From NCBI GenBank assembly GCA_951640165.1, contig OX621234.1:33112549-33176548 (forward strand): a DNA stretch of 64,000 nt, written 5' to 3'. This document shows, piece after piece, positions 58,001 to 58,802 of the stretch. The position numbers and the translations under genes are program-made. Under the pieces are notes generated by a model. That model saw only the letters and a program-made list of their open reading frames with translations. It had not been told where the DNA came from and made no database searches. The stretch comes from Pseudoips prasinana (lineage: Eukaryota > Arthropoda > Insecta > Lepidoptera > Nolidae). How positions within the stretch are numbered: position 1 is the stretch's first letter; each line of letters opens with the position of its first letter.

Positions 58001-58095
58001 GCAATGGAACCAACTATCCGCCGCACCCGCCGCACCCGCAGCACCCACCGCACCCGCCGCACCCCCGCGGTCCTCAGCCCCACTTGCCACAGTAA
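1040..58095 (+). CDS. Clk: Clock (CLK), circadian bHLH-PAS transcription factor, 13 coding exons
   Basis: CLOCK pairs with CYCLE/BMAL1 in the nucleus, binds E-boxes and activates per, tim and cry2; this is family knowledge. Seen here: joining 1040-1077, 14968-15116, 17035-17216, 22550-22664, 25695-25802, 26658-26718, 27202-27440, 28294-28441, 42615-42798, 46371-46559, 49669-49806, 52456-52590 and 57916-58095 gives one open frame of 621 codons plus TAA, every junction GT/AG with matching phase. Domain order: acidic N-terminus (1-13), bHLH (about 14-62), PAS-A (about 75-190), PAS-B (about 225-297), PAC (about 298-347), low-complexity middle, coiled coil (518-562), Pro/His tail. Identity rests on near-invariant stretches such as [12 protein letters not shown] and [11 protein letters not shown]. 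There is no polyglutamine tract, unlike Drosophila CLK. Exon 5, 11 and 12 boundaries are uncertain by a few codons. The introns are loaded with transposons but coding exons are intact. Confidence 0.95.
1816..1868. repeat. Perfect hairpin, 25-bp arms
   Basis: TACAGAAAATGTTAATTATG... at 1816-1840 and its exact complement at 1844-1868, loop ATA. Followed by a 48-base element (1868-1915) that recurs inverted at 2196-2241. Confidence 0.9.
3534..3642 (+). mobile_element. RTE LINE 3' end with (GAT)n tail
   Basis: Reads GAAGCCGCTGGATGCGGGCA, a variant of the RTE 3' end also seen at 10141 and (reverse) 46609, then GACGATGATGATGATGATGA. It is inserted in the copia remnant. Confidence 0.65.
3768..4165 (-). 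mobile_element. Repeat family F (AGGGTTCCGTAGC ends), truncated copy
   Basis: Shares with the copies at 17694, 27475, 39003 and 45749 the blocks AACTTGGTAA, TTAGATTTTCACACAAAAAT-like sequence, GCGCGAGAGACACTTCCAAA and GATCTAGTAAGTAGTTTTTT. Both family ends are missing. Confidence 0.6.
5776..6350. other. Clk intron 1, no recognised feature
   Basis: AT-rich intron between the copia remnant and the piggyBac-like element. No open frame or repeat family recognised. Confidence 0.5.
6355..7802. mobile_element. piggyBac-like non-autonomous element
   Basis: TTAA at 6351-6354 and 7803-7806 flank the inverted ends CCGCTTGAAGCC and GGCTTCAACCGG (11 of 12 match). Inner sequence repeats GAAGCCC-type motifs near both ends (6391 and 7747 regions), as subterminal repeats do. 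TTAA duplications and terminal CC are hallmarks of piggyBac. No transposase frame is visible in 1448 bases, so it would depend on another copy. Confidence 0.75.
7807..9127. other. Clk intron 1, no recognised feature
   Basis: Unremarkable intronic DNA; short open frames (for example at 8108) show no domain or codon bias. Confidence 0.5.
9128..9377 (-). mobile_element. tRNA-derived SINE-B
   Basis: Reverse of a tRNA-like head with A box TAGCCTAGTTGGTAGTG and B box GGTTCGAATCCC, then the shared body (GTTTCTGAGTCATGGATGTT) and an ATTATTATT tail at low coordinates. Same family as 33769 and 35445. Confidence 0.75.
9832..10000 (+). mobile_element. Short Helitron, family H2
   Basis: TCTACTATATAAAAATAAGT at the 5' end and ACACCGCGGGGCACAGCTAG at the 3' end, followed by T. 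The 3' end matches family H1 but the interior is different. It is followed closely by a CA microsatellite. Confidence 0.7.
10020..10056 (+). repeat. CA microsatellite
   Basis: CACACA repeats with one interruption (CACCCACA), immediately 3' of a Helitron. Confidence 0.9.
10141..10243 (+). mobile_element. RTE LINE 3' end with (GAT)n tail
   Basis: GAAGCCGCTGGATGCAGGCA at the start, GGACGTCTTTCGGCTGATAT before a GATGATGATGATGA tail. Non-coding, severely 5'-truncated. Confidence 0.7.
10719..10779. repeat. Hairpin, 25-bp near-perfect arms
   Basis: TTGGAAATTTACCTCAAGTT opposite AACTTGAGGTAATTTTCCAA, arms about 25 bases, loop about 11. Size is like a short precursor hairpin; no RNA evidence. Confidence 0.75.
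10845..10990 (+). mobile_element. Diverged tRNA-like SINE
   Basis: CGGTGTCTCAGTTGGTAGTG resembles an A box and CAGGTTTGATCCTTGT a B box, followed by a short body. Too diverged to assign to a family. Confidence 0.4.
11000..12116. other. Clk intron 1 upstream of the alternative first exon
   Basis: Mostly featureless. It holds a GTTACATAAC site (11195-11204) that fits the VRI/PDP1 box consensus; such sites are expected by chance a few times in a window this size. Confidence 0.4.
12117..12287 (-). mobile_element. Decayed Helitron fragment
   Basis: Ends on the + strand in TTATAATATAAGTAGGA, the reverse of the Helitron 5' end. A degenerate hairpin (GAGGTTTCATCCGCGT) is at the other side. A similar degenerate end, CTAGTCGCGCCCCACGG near 11820, may belong to the same insertion. 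Confidence 0.45.
12360..12597 (+). promoter_or_regulatory. Candidate internal Clk promoter and leader
   Basis: The segment has higher GC content than the flanking intron (for example around 12409-12500), an arthropod initiator-like TCAGTT at 12519-12524 and a TATA-like TATATAAAA at 12557-12565. It contains no ATG between the initiator-like site and the candidate start at 12598. The TATA-like run is too close to the ATG to be the main core element, so the initiator is the better candidate. A decayed Helitron fragment ends about 70 bases upstream of this block. Confidence 0.35.
12598..12608 (+). CDS. Clk: Candidate alternative first coding exon of Clk
   Basis: ATG TCG AAC AG followed by the strong donor GTGAGTAA at 12609. 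It ends in phase 2, exactly as exon 1 does, so it joins the bHLH exon at 14968 in frame and would replace the acidic N-terminus with a Met-Ser-Asn-Arg start. The preceding 200 bases are locally GC-richer and unlike the surrounding intron, with TCAGTT (12519) and a TATATAAAA run (12557-12565). This is inference from frame and splice signal; no transcript evidence is available here. Confidence 0.5.
13027..13232 (+). mobile_element. tRNA-derived SINE-A
   Basis: Head ACGTGTGGCGCAGCGGTTAA, B box GGGTTCGAGTTCC, body GTTCTGAGTCTGGATGTAAT and GTAAAGTACCCGCCGACACA. The CACGTG in its head is part of the repeat. Confidence 0.75.
13248..13480 (+). mobile_element. tRNA-derived SINE-C
   Basis: Head GGACTAGCGTAGTGGATAGT, B box TGTTCGATCCC, and the body GTTTGGGATCAGATATTA near the 3' end. 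Directly follows SINE-A. Confidence 0.65.
13485..14500. other. Clk intron 1, no recognised feature
   Basis: AT-rich, with open frames below 85 codons that show no domain. Confidence 0.5.
14507..14904 (+). repeat. Tandem repeat array before the bHLH exon
   Basis: Unit of about 111 bases starting AAATTTTACACTCGCAGGGT and containing CATATACTAGGAACAATGTT and GATGTTTTCTATTTTAAC. Copies begin at 14507, 14618, 14729 (shortened to 66 bases) and 14795. The array ends about 60 bases before Clk exon 2. Confidence 0.9.
14968..15116 (+). CDS. Clk: Clk exon 2, bHLH DNA-binding domain
   Basis: Encodes residues 13-62: basic region with E20, K21, K22, R23, R24 that contact the E-box, helix 1, a loop containing NNRKMDKST and helix 2 ending in AFLKNHN. 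Acceptor TTTCGCAG|GAG; donor AATG|GTAAGT is near perfect and leaves phase 1. The acceptor is a CAGGAG tandem, so use of the second AG would drop one Arg. A 111-bp tandem array ends only about 60 bases upstream. Confidence 0.97.
15370..15640 (+). mobile_element. tRNA-derived SINE-C
   Basis: GTGGTTAGTGATCCTTACTT head, B box GGGTTCAATCCCC, GTTTGGGATCAGATGTCATC near the end. Family shared with 13248, 37250 and 54355. Between Clk exons 2 and 3. Confidence 0.65.
15641..16543. other. Clk intron 2, one hairpin only
   Basis: Apart from the hairpin at 16093-16141 nothing is recognised. Confidence 0.5.
16093..16141. repeat. Hairpin, 22-bp arms
   Basis: AATCATACATAACGGCGTCAAT against its complement with one mismatch, loop ACTAC. 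In Clk intron 2. Confidence 0.8.
16544..16915 (-). mobile_element. Helitron(s) on minus strand
   Basis: On the + strand it begins with CTAGCTGTGCCCCGCGG and has the reverse of the TCCTACTAATATTATAAA 5' end twice, at 16649 and 16915. Either two adjacent copies or one copy with an internal deletion/duplication. No coding content. Confidence 0.6.
17035..17216 (+). CDS. Clk: Clk exon 3, start of PAS-A
   Basis: Residues 63-123, with the hallmark run DWKPAFL then [12 protein letters not shown] and a [10 protein letters not shown] end, matching the insect CLK PAS-A start. Acceptor TTTTAG at 17031-17034 (reading G|AG as Glu, as in fly CLK), donor CCG|GTAATT in phase 0. Confidence 0.97.
17694..18190 (+). 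mobile_element. Repeat family F copy
   Basis: Begins with GAGTCGGACTCGCCCATCAA and continues through the family's core, including CTTGGAAGTGTCTCTCGCGC-like sequence. The 3' end has degraded before the GCTACGGAACCCT terminus. It lies just upstream of the P-like remnant. Confidence 0.6.
19195..19468 (-). pseudogene. Jockey-like LINE fragment, C-terminus of reverse transcriptase
   Basis: The minus strand reads [17 protein letters not shown] and then [20 protein letters not shown], which resembles the ASQYIYENL...NSFMGQxIRFYNKIP end of lepidopteran jockey-type RT proteins. It interrupts the P-like transposase between NVK and FRESES. Confidence 0.65.
19637..20773 (-). mobile_element. CACTG-ended DNA element with TTA duplication
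   Basis: Inverted ends CACTGGTCAACA (19637-19648) and TGTTGACCAGTG (20762-20773) match perfectly. TTA lies on both sides (19634-19636, 20774-20776). Subterminal sequence is also similar (CTTTTTTTTTGTCGTTGTTC against CTTTTTGCCGTTTGTCC). CACTG ends with a three-base duplication fit the CACTA/EnSpm superfamily; that assignment is inference. It carries minus-strand fragments of an uncharacterised protein and has inserted in the P-like remnant. Confidence 0.75.
19822..20364 (-). pseudogene. Broken gene of an uncharacterised insect/Hydra TE-associated protein family
   Basis: Inside the CACTG-ended element. The first part (20364 to about 20220) begins [20 protein letters not shown], with a CxxC pair and LYFGLKI, as in the N-terminus of long uncharacterised proteins I recall from aphids, Hydra and ticks. 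The second (20216 to about 20035) has [20 protein letters not shown], and the third (20046-19822) [20 protein letters not shown] and then a basic tail. Parts two and three are joined by a one-base shift in an A run near 20040. The middle of the family protein is missing, so this is an internally deleted copy. Function unknown; a transposase role is plausible since it is carried by the element. Confidence 0.6.
21546..22549. other. Clk intron 3, 3' part
   Basis: Repeats short direct matches such as the TTAATTTAAATTAAGT region near 21715; no coding or known repeat. Confidence 0.5.
22550..22664 (+). CDS. Clk: Clk exon 4, PAS-A continued
   Basis: Residues 124-161. Reads [11 protein letters not shown] then a [14 protein letters not shown] block, equivalent to the DLxNMTIYD...EEDxxxLYxxLxNP segment of other CLK proteins. 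Acceptor TTTTCAG, donor AAAG|GTATGT, phase 1. A second donor 6 bases earlier (CCG|GTAAAG) keeps the same phase and would drop two residues. Confidence 0.95.
22665..25694. other. Clk intron 4
   Basis: Three kilobases without a gene. A tRNA-like B box (GGGTTCGAATCC, about 23779) and a hairpin at 24804-24853 are the only features seen. Confidence 0.5.
24804..24853. repeat. Perfect hairpin, 23-bp arms
   Basis: TAGCAATTTCTTAGGATTTA and on, exact complement at 24831-24853, loop AGCA. Weaker pairing continues outward (AAACCACC with GTGGTTT). In Clk intron 4. Confidence 0.85.
25695..25802 (+). CDS. Clk: Clk exon 5, end of PAS-A
   Basis: Encodes [16 protein letters not shown] followed by an IQFNGHF end, equivalent to the FxCxxKRG...xVQFxGxF segment of insect CLK. 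Donor TTCA|GTAAGT is perfect, phase 1. The 5' edge is uncertain: AGs at 25681, 25694 and 25709 are all acceptor-like. The first puts the frame into a TGA within about 30 bases; the other two are both in frame, five codons apart. I chose 25695 because the resulting length is nearer to that of fly CLK. Confidence 0.85.
25803..27201. other. Clk introns 5 and 6 (apart from exon 6)
   Basis: A segment near 26040-26120 (GTACTATGACCATTATAG) resembles 48385-48430 and is probably a LINE fragment. No genes other than Clk exon 6. Confidence 0.45.
26658..26718 (+). CDS. Clk: Clk exon 6, PAS-A to PAS-B linker
   Basis: A short exon encoding an acidic linker ([19 protein letters not shown]). Acceptor TTTACAG, donor CGAG|GTGAGA, entering in phase 1 and leaving in phase 2. 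The sequence itself is poorly conserved; phase fit and position between two sure exons support it. Confidence 0.85.
27202..27440 (+). CDS. Clk: Clk exon 7, PAS-B
   Basis: Residues 218-297. Starts [15 protein letters not shown], contains [19 protein letters not shown] and [20 protein letters not shown], all close to invariant in CLOCK proteins. Acceptor TTCCCAG, donor GAAT|GTGAGT, phase 1. This PAS-B surface is used for partner contact in the clock complex. A repeat of the AGGGTTCCGTAGC family begins 34 bases into the following intron. Confidence 0.98.
27475..27969 (-). mobile_element. Repeat family F copy, 34 bases after Clk exon 7
   Basis: Begins AGGGCCCCGTAGTCAAATGG and ends GGGCGAGTCCGACACGCACT. 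Reverse orientation to the copies at 39003 and 45749. It starts almost at the exon 7 donor. Confidence 0.7.
27982..28070. repeat. Inverted repeat of about 21 bp
   Basis: TTCACACACAAGGTGTTATA opposite ATAACACTTTGTGTGAA, separated by about 47 bases. Possible MITE or stem-loop in Clk intron 7. Confidence 0.6.
28294..28441 (+). CDS. Clk: Clk exon 8, PAC region
   Basis: Encodes [19 protein letters not shown] and then a [13 protein letters not shown] block, the conserved PAS-associated C-terminal motif of CLK. Acceptor TTTGAACAG, donor TTAG|GTGAGT, phase 2 into exon 9 14.2 kb away. Confidence 0.98.
28720..28903 (-). mobile_element. Short Helitron on minus strand
   Basis: CTAGCTGTGCCCCGCGG at the 3' end (read on minus) and the TTATAATATTAGTGTGA end at the other side. 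Inside is a CGCTCCAGCCGTTTCGACGT segment common to this family. Confidence 0.65.
29035..30466 (-). mobile_element. Helitron-like element carrying a 135-bp tandem array
   Basis: Starts on + with CTAGCTGTTACCCGCGACTT and a threefold CGCCCGCGACTT run, and ends at TTTATATAGA, the reverse of a TC 5' end. The interior from about 29455 to 30300 is six or so direct repeats. No open frame of note. Confidence 0.5.
29455..30300 (+). repeat. 135-bp tandem repeats inside the Helitron-like element
   Basis: The motif CATTTTTCATACAAACTTAC recurs with small changes at about 29592, 29727, 29863, 29998 and 30133, spaced 135-136 bases, each followed by a TAGGGGTGGAATT block. Copies differ by point changes and short indels. 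Confidence 0.85.
30467..31463. other. Clk intron 8, containing the candidate internal exon
   Basis: Mostly AT-rich; 31090-31280 is GC-richer and ends in the candidate first exon. Confidence 0.45.
31271..31281 (+). other. Possible internal first exon in Clk intron 8
   Basis: ATG GCA ACC AA followed by the perfect donor GTAAGTAT, with A at -3 and G at +4. It ends in phase 2 and joins exon 9 in frame. The upstream 180 bases are GC-richer than the surrounding intron and hold ATTGG (inverted CCAAT). The product would lack bHLH and PAS. This is speculative. Confidence 0.25.
31464..31496 (+). repeat. AAAAT pentanucleotide microsatellite
   Basis: AATAA/AAAAT pentamers repeated about six times. Confidence 0.85.
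31598..31965 (+). mobile_element. tRNA-derived SINE-D
   Basis: Head GCCTCGTTGGTCTAGCGGTA with B box GGGTTCAAATCCC, then a long GC-rich body (GGTATTATACCCCCGTGCCT; CCTAGGCGTCCATCGGATCA) and an ATTATTATT tail. It resembles a tRNA but is extended far past 75 bases, so I call it a SINE rather than a tRNA gene. Open frames through it are incidental. Confidence 0.7.
32289..32762 (+). repeat. 62-bp tandem repeat, 7.6 copies
   Basis: Unit contains GACTGCTTAACATCAGGTGG, CCCGTATACTTGTTTGGTTC and GAGCGTTCATAGGCTACAG. Copies start at 32289, 32351, 32413, 32475, 32537, 32599, 32661 and 32723, an exact 62-base period. Open frames that cross it are shadows. Confidence 0.95.
33373..33513. mobile_element. 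Hairpin MITE, 141 bp
   Basis: Inverted arms of about 45 bases with around four mismatches: GACGCCAGCACATCAAGCTA opposite TAGCTGGATGTGCTGGCGTC. GTAC is at the outer ends. No coding content. Confidence 0.7.
33638..34055 (+). mobile_element. tRNA-derived SINE-A, split by SINE-B
   Basis: Head CCTGTGGCGCAGCGGTAAGA with B box GGTCCGATTCCC and body GAGTCTGGATGTACTTTGTG; the 3' part TTTCTAAAGTACCTCGCGAC resumes after the SINE-B insertion. Matches the copy at 13027. Confidence 0.7.
33769..34022 (+). mobile_element. tRNA-derived SINE-B inserted in SINE-A
   Basis: Head GTCACCGTAGCCTAGTTGGT, B box GGGTTCGAATCCC, body, and (ATT)n tail. SINE-A sequence is on both sides (33638-33768 and about 34023-34055), so it is a nested insertion. 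Confidence 0.8.
34200..34775 (+). mobile_element. tRNA-derived SINE-C, split by a Helitron
   Basis: Head GGGCCCGGTTGAGTGGTTGG, B box GGGTTCGATTCCC and GAGTCTGGGTGTAAT up to 34333; the 3' part GTTTGGGATCAGATTGTGTG follows the Helitron at 34651 onwards. Confidence 0.65.
34334..34650 (+). mobile_element. Short Helitron, family H1, inserted in a SINE
   Basis: Begins TCTATACATACATATAATAA and ends GGGGCACAGCTAG followed by T. It shares the internal block GGAAAGTCAAAACTGTACAT with the other two copies. SINE-C sequence continues on both sides, so this is a nested insertion. Confidence 0.75.
35445..35700 (+). mobile_element. tRNA-derived SINE-B
   Basis: GTCACCGTAGCCTAGTTGGT head, GGGTTCGAATCCC B box, standard body and (ATT)n tail. 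Preceded at 35255-35335 by a minus-strand SINE-C head fragment. Confidence 0.8.
35701..37249. other. Clk intron 8, sparse
   Basis: Holds a SINE head fragment (36325-36420), an RTE tail scrap (36588-36610) and a GTTATGTAAC site at 36480-36489. The 78-codon open frame at 36748 has no recognised domain. Confidence 0.45.
36325..36420 (-). mobile_element. tRNA-like SINE head fragment
   Basis: On + it reads GCGGGACTCGAACCCGAAAT and then CCGTGAACACCTTGTCCACC, the reverse of B and A boxes. No body is recognised. Confidence 0.45.
37250..37470 (-). mobile_element. tRNA-derived SINE-C
   Basis: Reverse: GCCATCTGATACCAAACTAG near 37270, CACCCAGACACAGAAC, and the tRNA-like head near 37430-37470 (GTCACTGACCACTAGAC). 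Confidence 0.6.
37471..38717. other. Clk intron 8, no recognised gene
   Basis: A tRNA-like scrap lies near 37520-37590. The 85-codon frame at 38269 has no recognised domain and I do not call it. Confidence 0.45.
38718..38790 (-). mobile_element. RTE LINE tail fragment
   Basis: Reverse orientation: ATCATCATATCAGCCGAAAG, then a CACTGCTGGACAAAGGCCTC block. The GC-rich sequence after it (38790-38960) is of unknown origin; its open frames look incidental. Confidence 0.6.
39003..39585 (+). mobile_element. Repeat family F, most complete copy
   Basis: Starts CCGGCCAAGTGCAAG, has AGGGTTCCGTAGC near 39037 and ends GGCTACGGAACCCT at 39585, so a 13-base inverted pair flanks the core. A poly-G run (39222-39234) is internal. 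The open frames inside read through repeat sequence and are not genes. Probably a non-autonomous DNA element. Confidence 0.65.
40392..40464. repeat. Perfect palindrome, 34-bp arms and 5-base loop
   Basis: Arms 40392-40425 and 40431-40464 are exact reverse complements; each begins or ends with GAGGTCCTTGAGCGAACCGT or its complement. Loop CTCTA at 40426-40430. Confidence 0.95.
40480..40800 (-). other. GC-rich block with an 83-codon open frame, unrecognised
   Basis: The minus strand is open from 40737 to 40486 ([20 protein letters not shown] ... ). The block stands out as GC-rich within AT-rich intron 8 and directly adjoins the 34-bp palindrome. It resembles retroelement leader sequence more than host coding sequence, but I recognise no domain. 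May be an unclassified repeat. Confidence 0.3.
40801..42614. other. Clk intron 8, 3' part
   Basis: Includes a G run at about 41667-41680 and a moderately GC-rich, repeat-like stretch at 41300-41560 that I cannot classify. Confidence 0.45.
42615..42798 (+). CDS. Clk: Clk exon 9
   Basis: Joins exon 8 so that the codon AG|T completes VVSYNDI, matching the VVSYAEV that follows PAC in Drosophila. The rest is an acidic low-complexity segment ending [10 protein letters not shown]. Acceptor GTTTTACAG, donor CAA|GTAAGT, phase 0. Residues 347-408. Confidence 0.93.
42950..43177 (-). mobile_element. tRNA-derived SINE-A
   Basis: Reverse copy of the family at 13027: head reads CACACGTG at 43170 on +, B box GGATTCGAACCCGG at about 43109, and body CCCTGTGTCGCGGGGTACTT near 43006. 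Lies just after Clk exon 9. Confidence 0.75.
43485..43783 (+). mobile_element. Short Helitron, family H1, diverged
   Basis: Same 5' region and internal block as the copies at 134 and 34334, ending in a shortened terminal stem and CTAG followed by T. The GCGGGG part of the 3' hairpin is largely lost. Confidence 0.65.
45008..45165 (+). repeat. Interspersed repeat shared with 53320
   Basis: TTGCTGCGGGATCCAACACA, GAGCCTCACCGCTCAGTATC and GGACATGCAGTGGTGAGTAA are each matched closely by sequence at 53320-53455. Likely a transposon fragment of unrecognised class. Confidence 0.6.
45749..46340 (+). mobile_element. Repeat family F copy, 30 bases before Clk exon 10
   Basis: GAAGGGTTCCGTAGC near 45775 and GGCTACGGAACCCT ending at 46340, with a poly-G run at about 45953-45971. 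The downstream end almost touches the exon 10 acceptor. Confidence 0.7.
46371..46559 (+). CDS. Clk: Clk exon 10, Ser/Thr/Gly-rich segment
   Basis: Sixty-three codons, markedly GC-rich against an AT-rich intron. The product is Ala/Gly/Thr/Ser-rich, then [18 protein letters not shown]. Acceptor TTATTATAG, donor GAG|GTAATA (weak), both phase 0. A mobile repeat ends about 30 bases before the acceptor. Confidence 0.85.
46609..46975 (-). pseudogene. RTE-type LINE, C-terminal reverse transcriptase end
   Basis: On the minus strand it encodes [20 protein letters not shown], then after a one-base shift near 46863 [20 protein letters not shown] and [20 protein letters not shown], typical of the RTE clade RT C-terminus. 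It ends in the same CGGCTGATATGATGATGATG tail seen elsewhere in the window. Severely 5'-truncated and frameshifted, so dead. It lies 50 bases after Clk exon 10. Confidence 0.8.
47354..47569 (+). mobile_element. Short Helitron, family H3
   Basis: TCTATATATATAAAAATCAA at the 5' end, and AAGCACGTACCGGGCCGCTAG followed by T at the 3' end. The 3' hairpin differs from H1/H2, so this is a separate family. Confidence 0.55.
47570..49346. other. Clk intron 10
   Basis: Contains a SINE-A fragment (48606-48660, minus) and a LINE-like scrap (48360-48505). Nothing coding. Confidence 0.45.
49347..49475 (+). repeat. CA-rich degenerate microsatellite
   Basis: Repeated CACAACACACCCAAACACAA-type units. The open frame through it is low complexity and not a gene. 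About 190 bases ahead of Clk exon 11. Confidence 0.85.
49669..49806 (+). CDS. Clk: Clk exon 11
   Basis: GC-rich coding block reading [20 protein letters not shown] then a [17 protein letters not shown] end. Acceptor TTTGAAAG (a weak pyrimidine tract with a short purine gap), donor CGC|GTGAGT. A weaker in-frame donor, CAG|GTTCGC, would end the exon six bases earlier. Phase 0 at both ends, residues 472-517. Confidence 0.82.
49807..52455. other. Clk intron 11
   Basis: The long inverted repeat at 50832-51003 is the only structure. The 100-codon frame at 51037-51339 has no recognised domain. Confidence 0.45.
50832..51003. repeat. Long inverted repeat, about 85-bp arms
   Basis: TGAAACACTTTTGTACTAAG ... 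GACTACTGTCGCAGTT opposite AACTGCGACAGTAGCC ... TTAGTACAAAAATGTTTCA. Imperfect but paired almost throughout. In Clk intron 11. Confidence 0.8.
52456..52590 (+). CDS. Clk: Clk exon 12, coiled coil like mouse Clock exon 19
   Basis: Encodes an amphipathic helix with [20 protein letters not shown] and then [14 protein letters not shown]. It aligns by eye with the mouse CLOCK segment containing IHRQQEELRKIQEQL, which in mammals is the exon 19 region needed for full activation and for repressor binding. Donor AAT|GTAAGT. Two in-frame acceptors, AG at 52454-52455 and at 52466-52467, differ by four codons (WLWQ); I list the upstream one. Confidence 0.9.
52696..52779. repeat. Hairpin, 84 nt, 29-bp stem
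   Basis: GTACACACGGCTACATATGA ... TATACA opposite TGTATAGGTTGATATGTAGC ... GTGTAC, with about four mismatches and a loop of about 25. Size and mismatches are like a miRNA precursor, though a MITE is equally possible. Confidence 0.65.
52872..53000 (-). mobile_element. SINE-A fragment
   Basis: Contains ATCCCTGTGTCGCAGGGTAC, GACGGACACAAATGAAATCC and CAGAACAACTATTTATGG, the body of SINE-A. The tRNA-like head is missing. Confidence 0.65.
53320..53455 (+). repeat. Interspersed repeat shared with 45008
   Basis: TTCGTTGCGGGATCCAAGAC, GAGCCTCACCGCTAAGTGTC and GTAGCAGTGGTGGGTAAGAG match the copy at 45008-45165. Confidence 0.6.
54355..54605 (+). mobile_element. tRNA-derived SINE-C
   Basis: Head GTTCTAGTGGTTAGTGACCC, B box GGGTTCGATTCCC and 3' body GTTTGGTATCAGATGGCATT. 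In Clk intron 12. Confidence 0.7.
54606..57915. other. Clk intron 12, 3' part
   Basis: Apart from the LINE endonuclease scrap at 56095 no feature is recognised. Confidence 0.45.
56095..56310 (+). pseudogene. LINE endonuclease fragment
   Basis: At 56106-56166 the + strand reads [20 protein letters not shown], which is the conserved LLGDFNARVG motif of LINE AP-type endonucleases. The following sequence has stops in all frames but keeps scattered similarity. Severely decayed, in Clk intron 12. Confidence 0.65.
57916..58095 (+). CDS. Clk: Clk exon 13, Pro/His-rich C-terminus and stop
   Basis: Follows acceptor ATACTAG at 57909-57915. Encodes [20 protein letters not shown], then a run of PPH/PQH repeats and TAA at 58093-58095. 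It is the C-terminal end; no polyglutamine is present. The stop lies in CCACA|GTAAGC, which also looks like a splice donor. An alternative acceptor eight bases on hits a stop at once. Confidence 0.85.
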   Translation: MPGPYVNPEEIQPNQRLPPHVVYDGTTPRNGTNYPPHPPHPQHPPHPPHPRGPQPHLPQ

Positions 58096-58802
58096 GCAGG
58101 TCACCAAAGGCTCTGAGCACACCCGGATACAAAACATGTTATTCATTTTTTAGTTTAGTTCCCAAAAGTACAGGTTTACAATAGTTGAGAATTTTTGTCT
58201 ATTTCCGCCATATACATGTGTAGTAGTAGTATTTGATAACCTGTAGAAATAGTTGTAATTGAATGCATCGAGTAACTTATATTCGACTGGTATTTTATAT
58301 ATTCGTCAAGTATTTAGTTTATACTTTGTAACAGGGAAAATCATTTATCATCTGTAATATTTATTACACATTTGCCTACCACTTGCCAATATCTTTTTAA
58401 ATATTTTTCATTGATGTTGTTAATTATAAGTTTTGTTTAATTTACTTACACCATACAAATATTGGTAATGTATTAATTACTGTTGGAACACAGACACAAT
58501 AAGGTGTGTATACTGTACATTATTGTATGGATTTACAGCTAAGTAAATTATTATGTCGGTATGACATAATTATTTACTAGTTAGTAAAATGTATTTATAT
58601 TTGGGAAGTAATACTCTTACTTACAAAATTTAAGACACAACTTGAGGGATCCAGTTTGGGCGACCAGGCTCCCAATATTTTTACAAGTAAGGGAATAAAG
58701 CTCCGGAAGTATATTGAATTGGAATATGAGTGCGCTCATTTTTTGTTTAACTGTATATTGTTTAAAAGGCTGTGCAATATCTAACAAATTATATATAATA
58801 AA
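58096..58802 (+). other. Clk 3' untranslated region (extent inferred)
   Basis: AT-rich non-coding DNA after the stop codon. AATAAA signals occur at 58694-58699 and 58797-58802, with another near 58891. Any of these may be the cleavage signal; no transcript end can be chosen from sequence alone. Confidence 0.45.

Noticed and set aside
57964..58146. Minus-strand 60-codon frame rich in Arg and Val
   Set aside because: It is the shadow of the Pro/His repeat in Clk exon 13.
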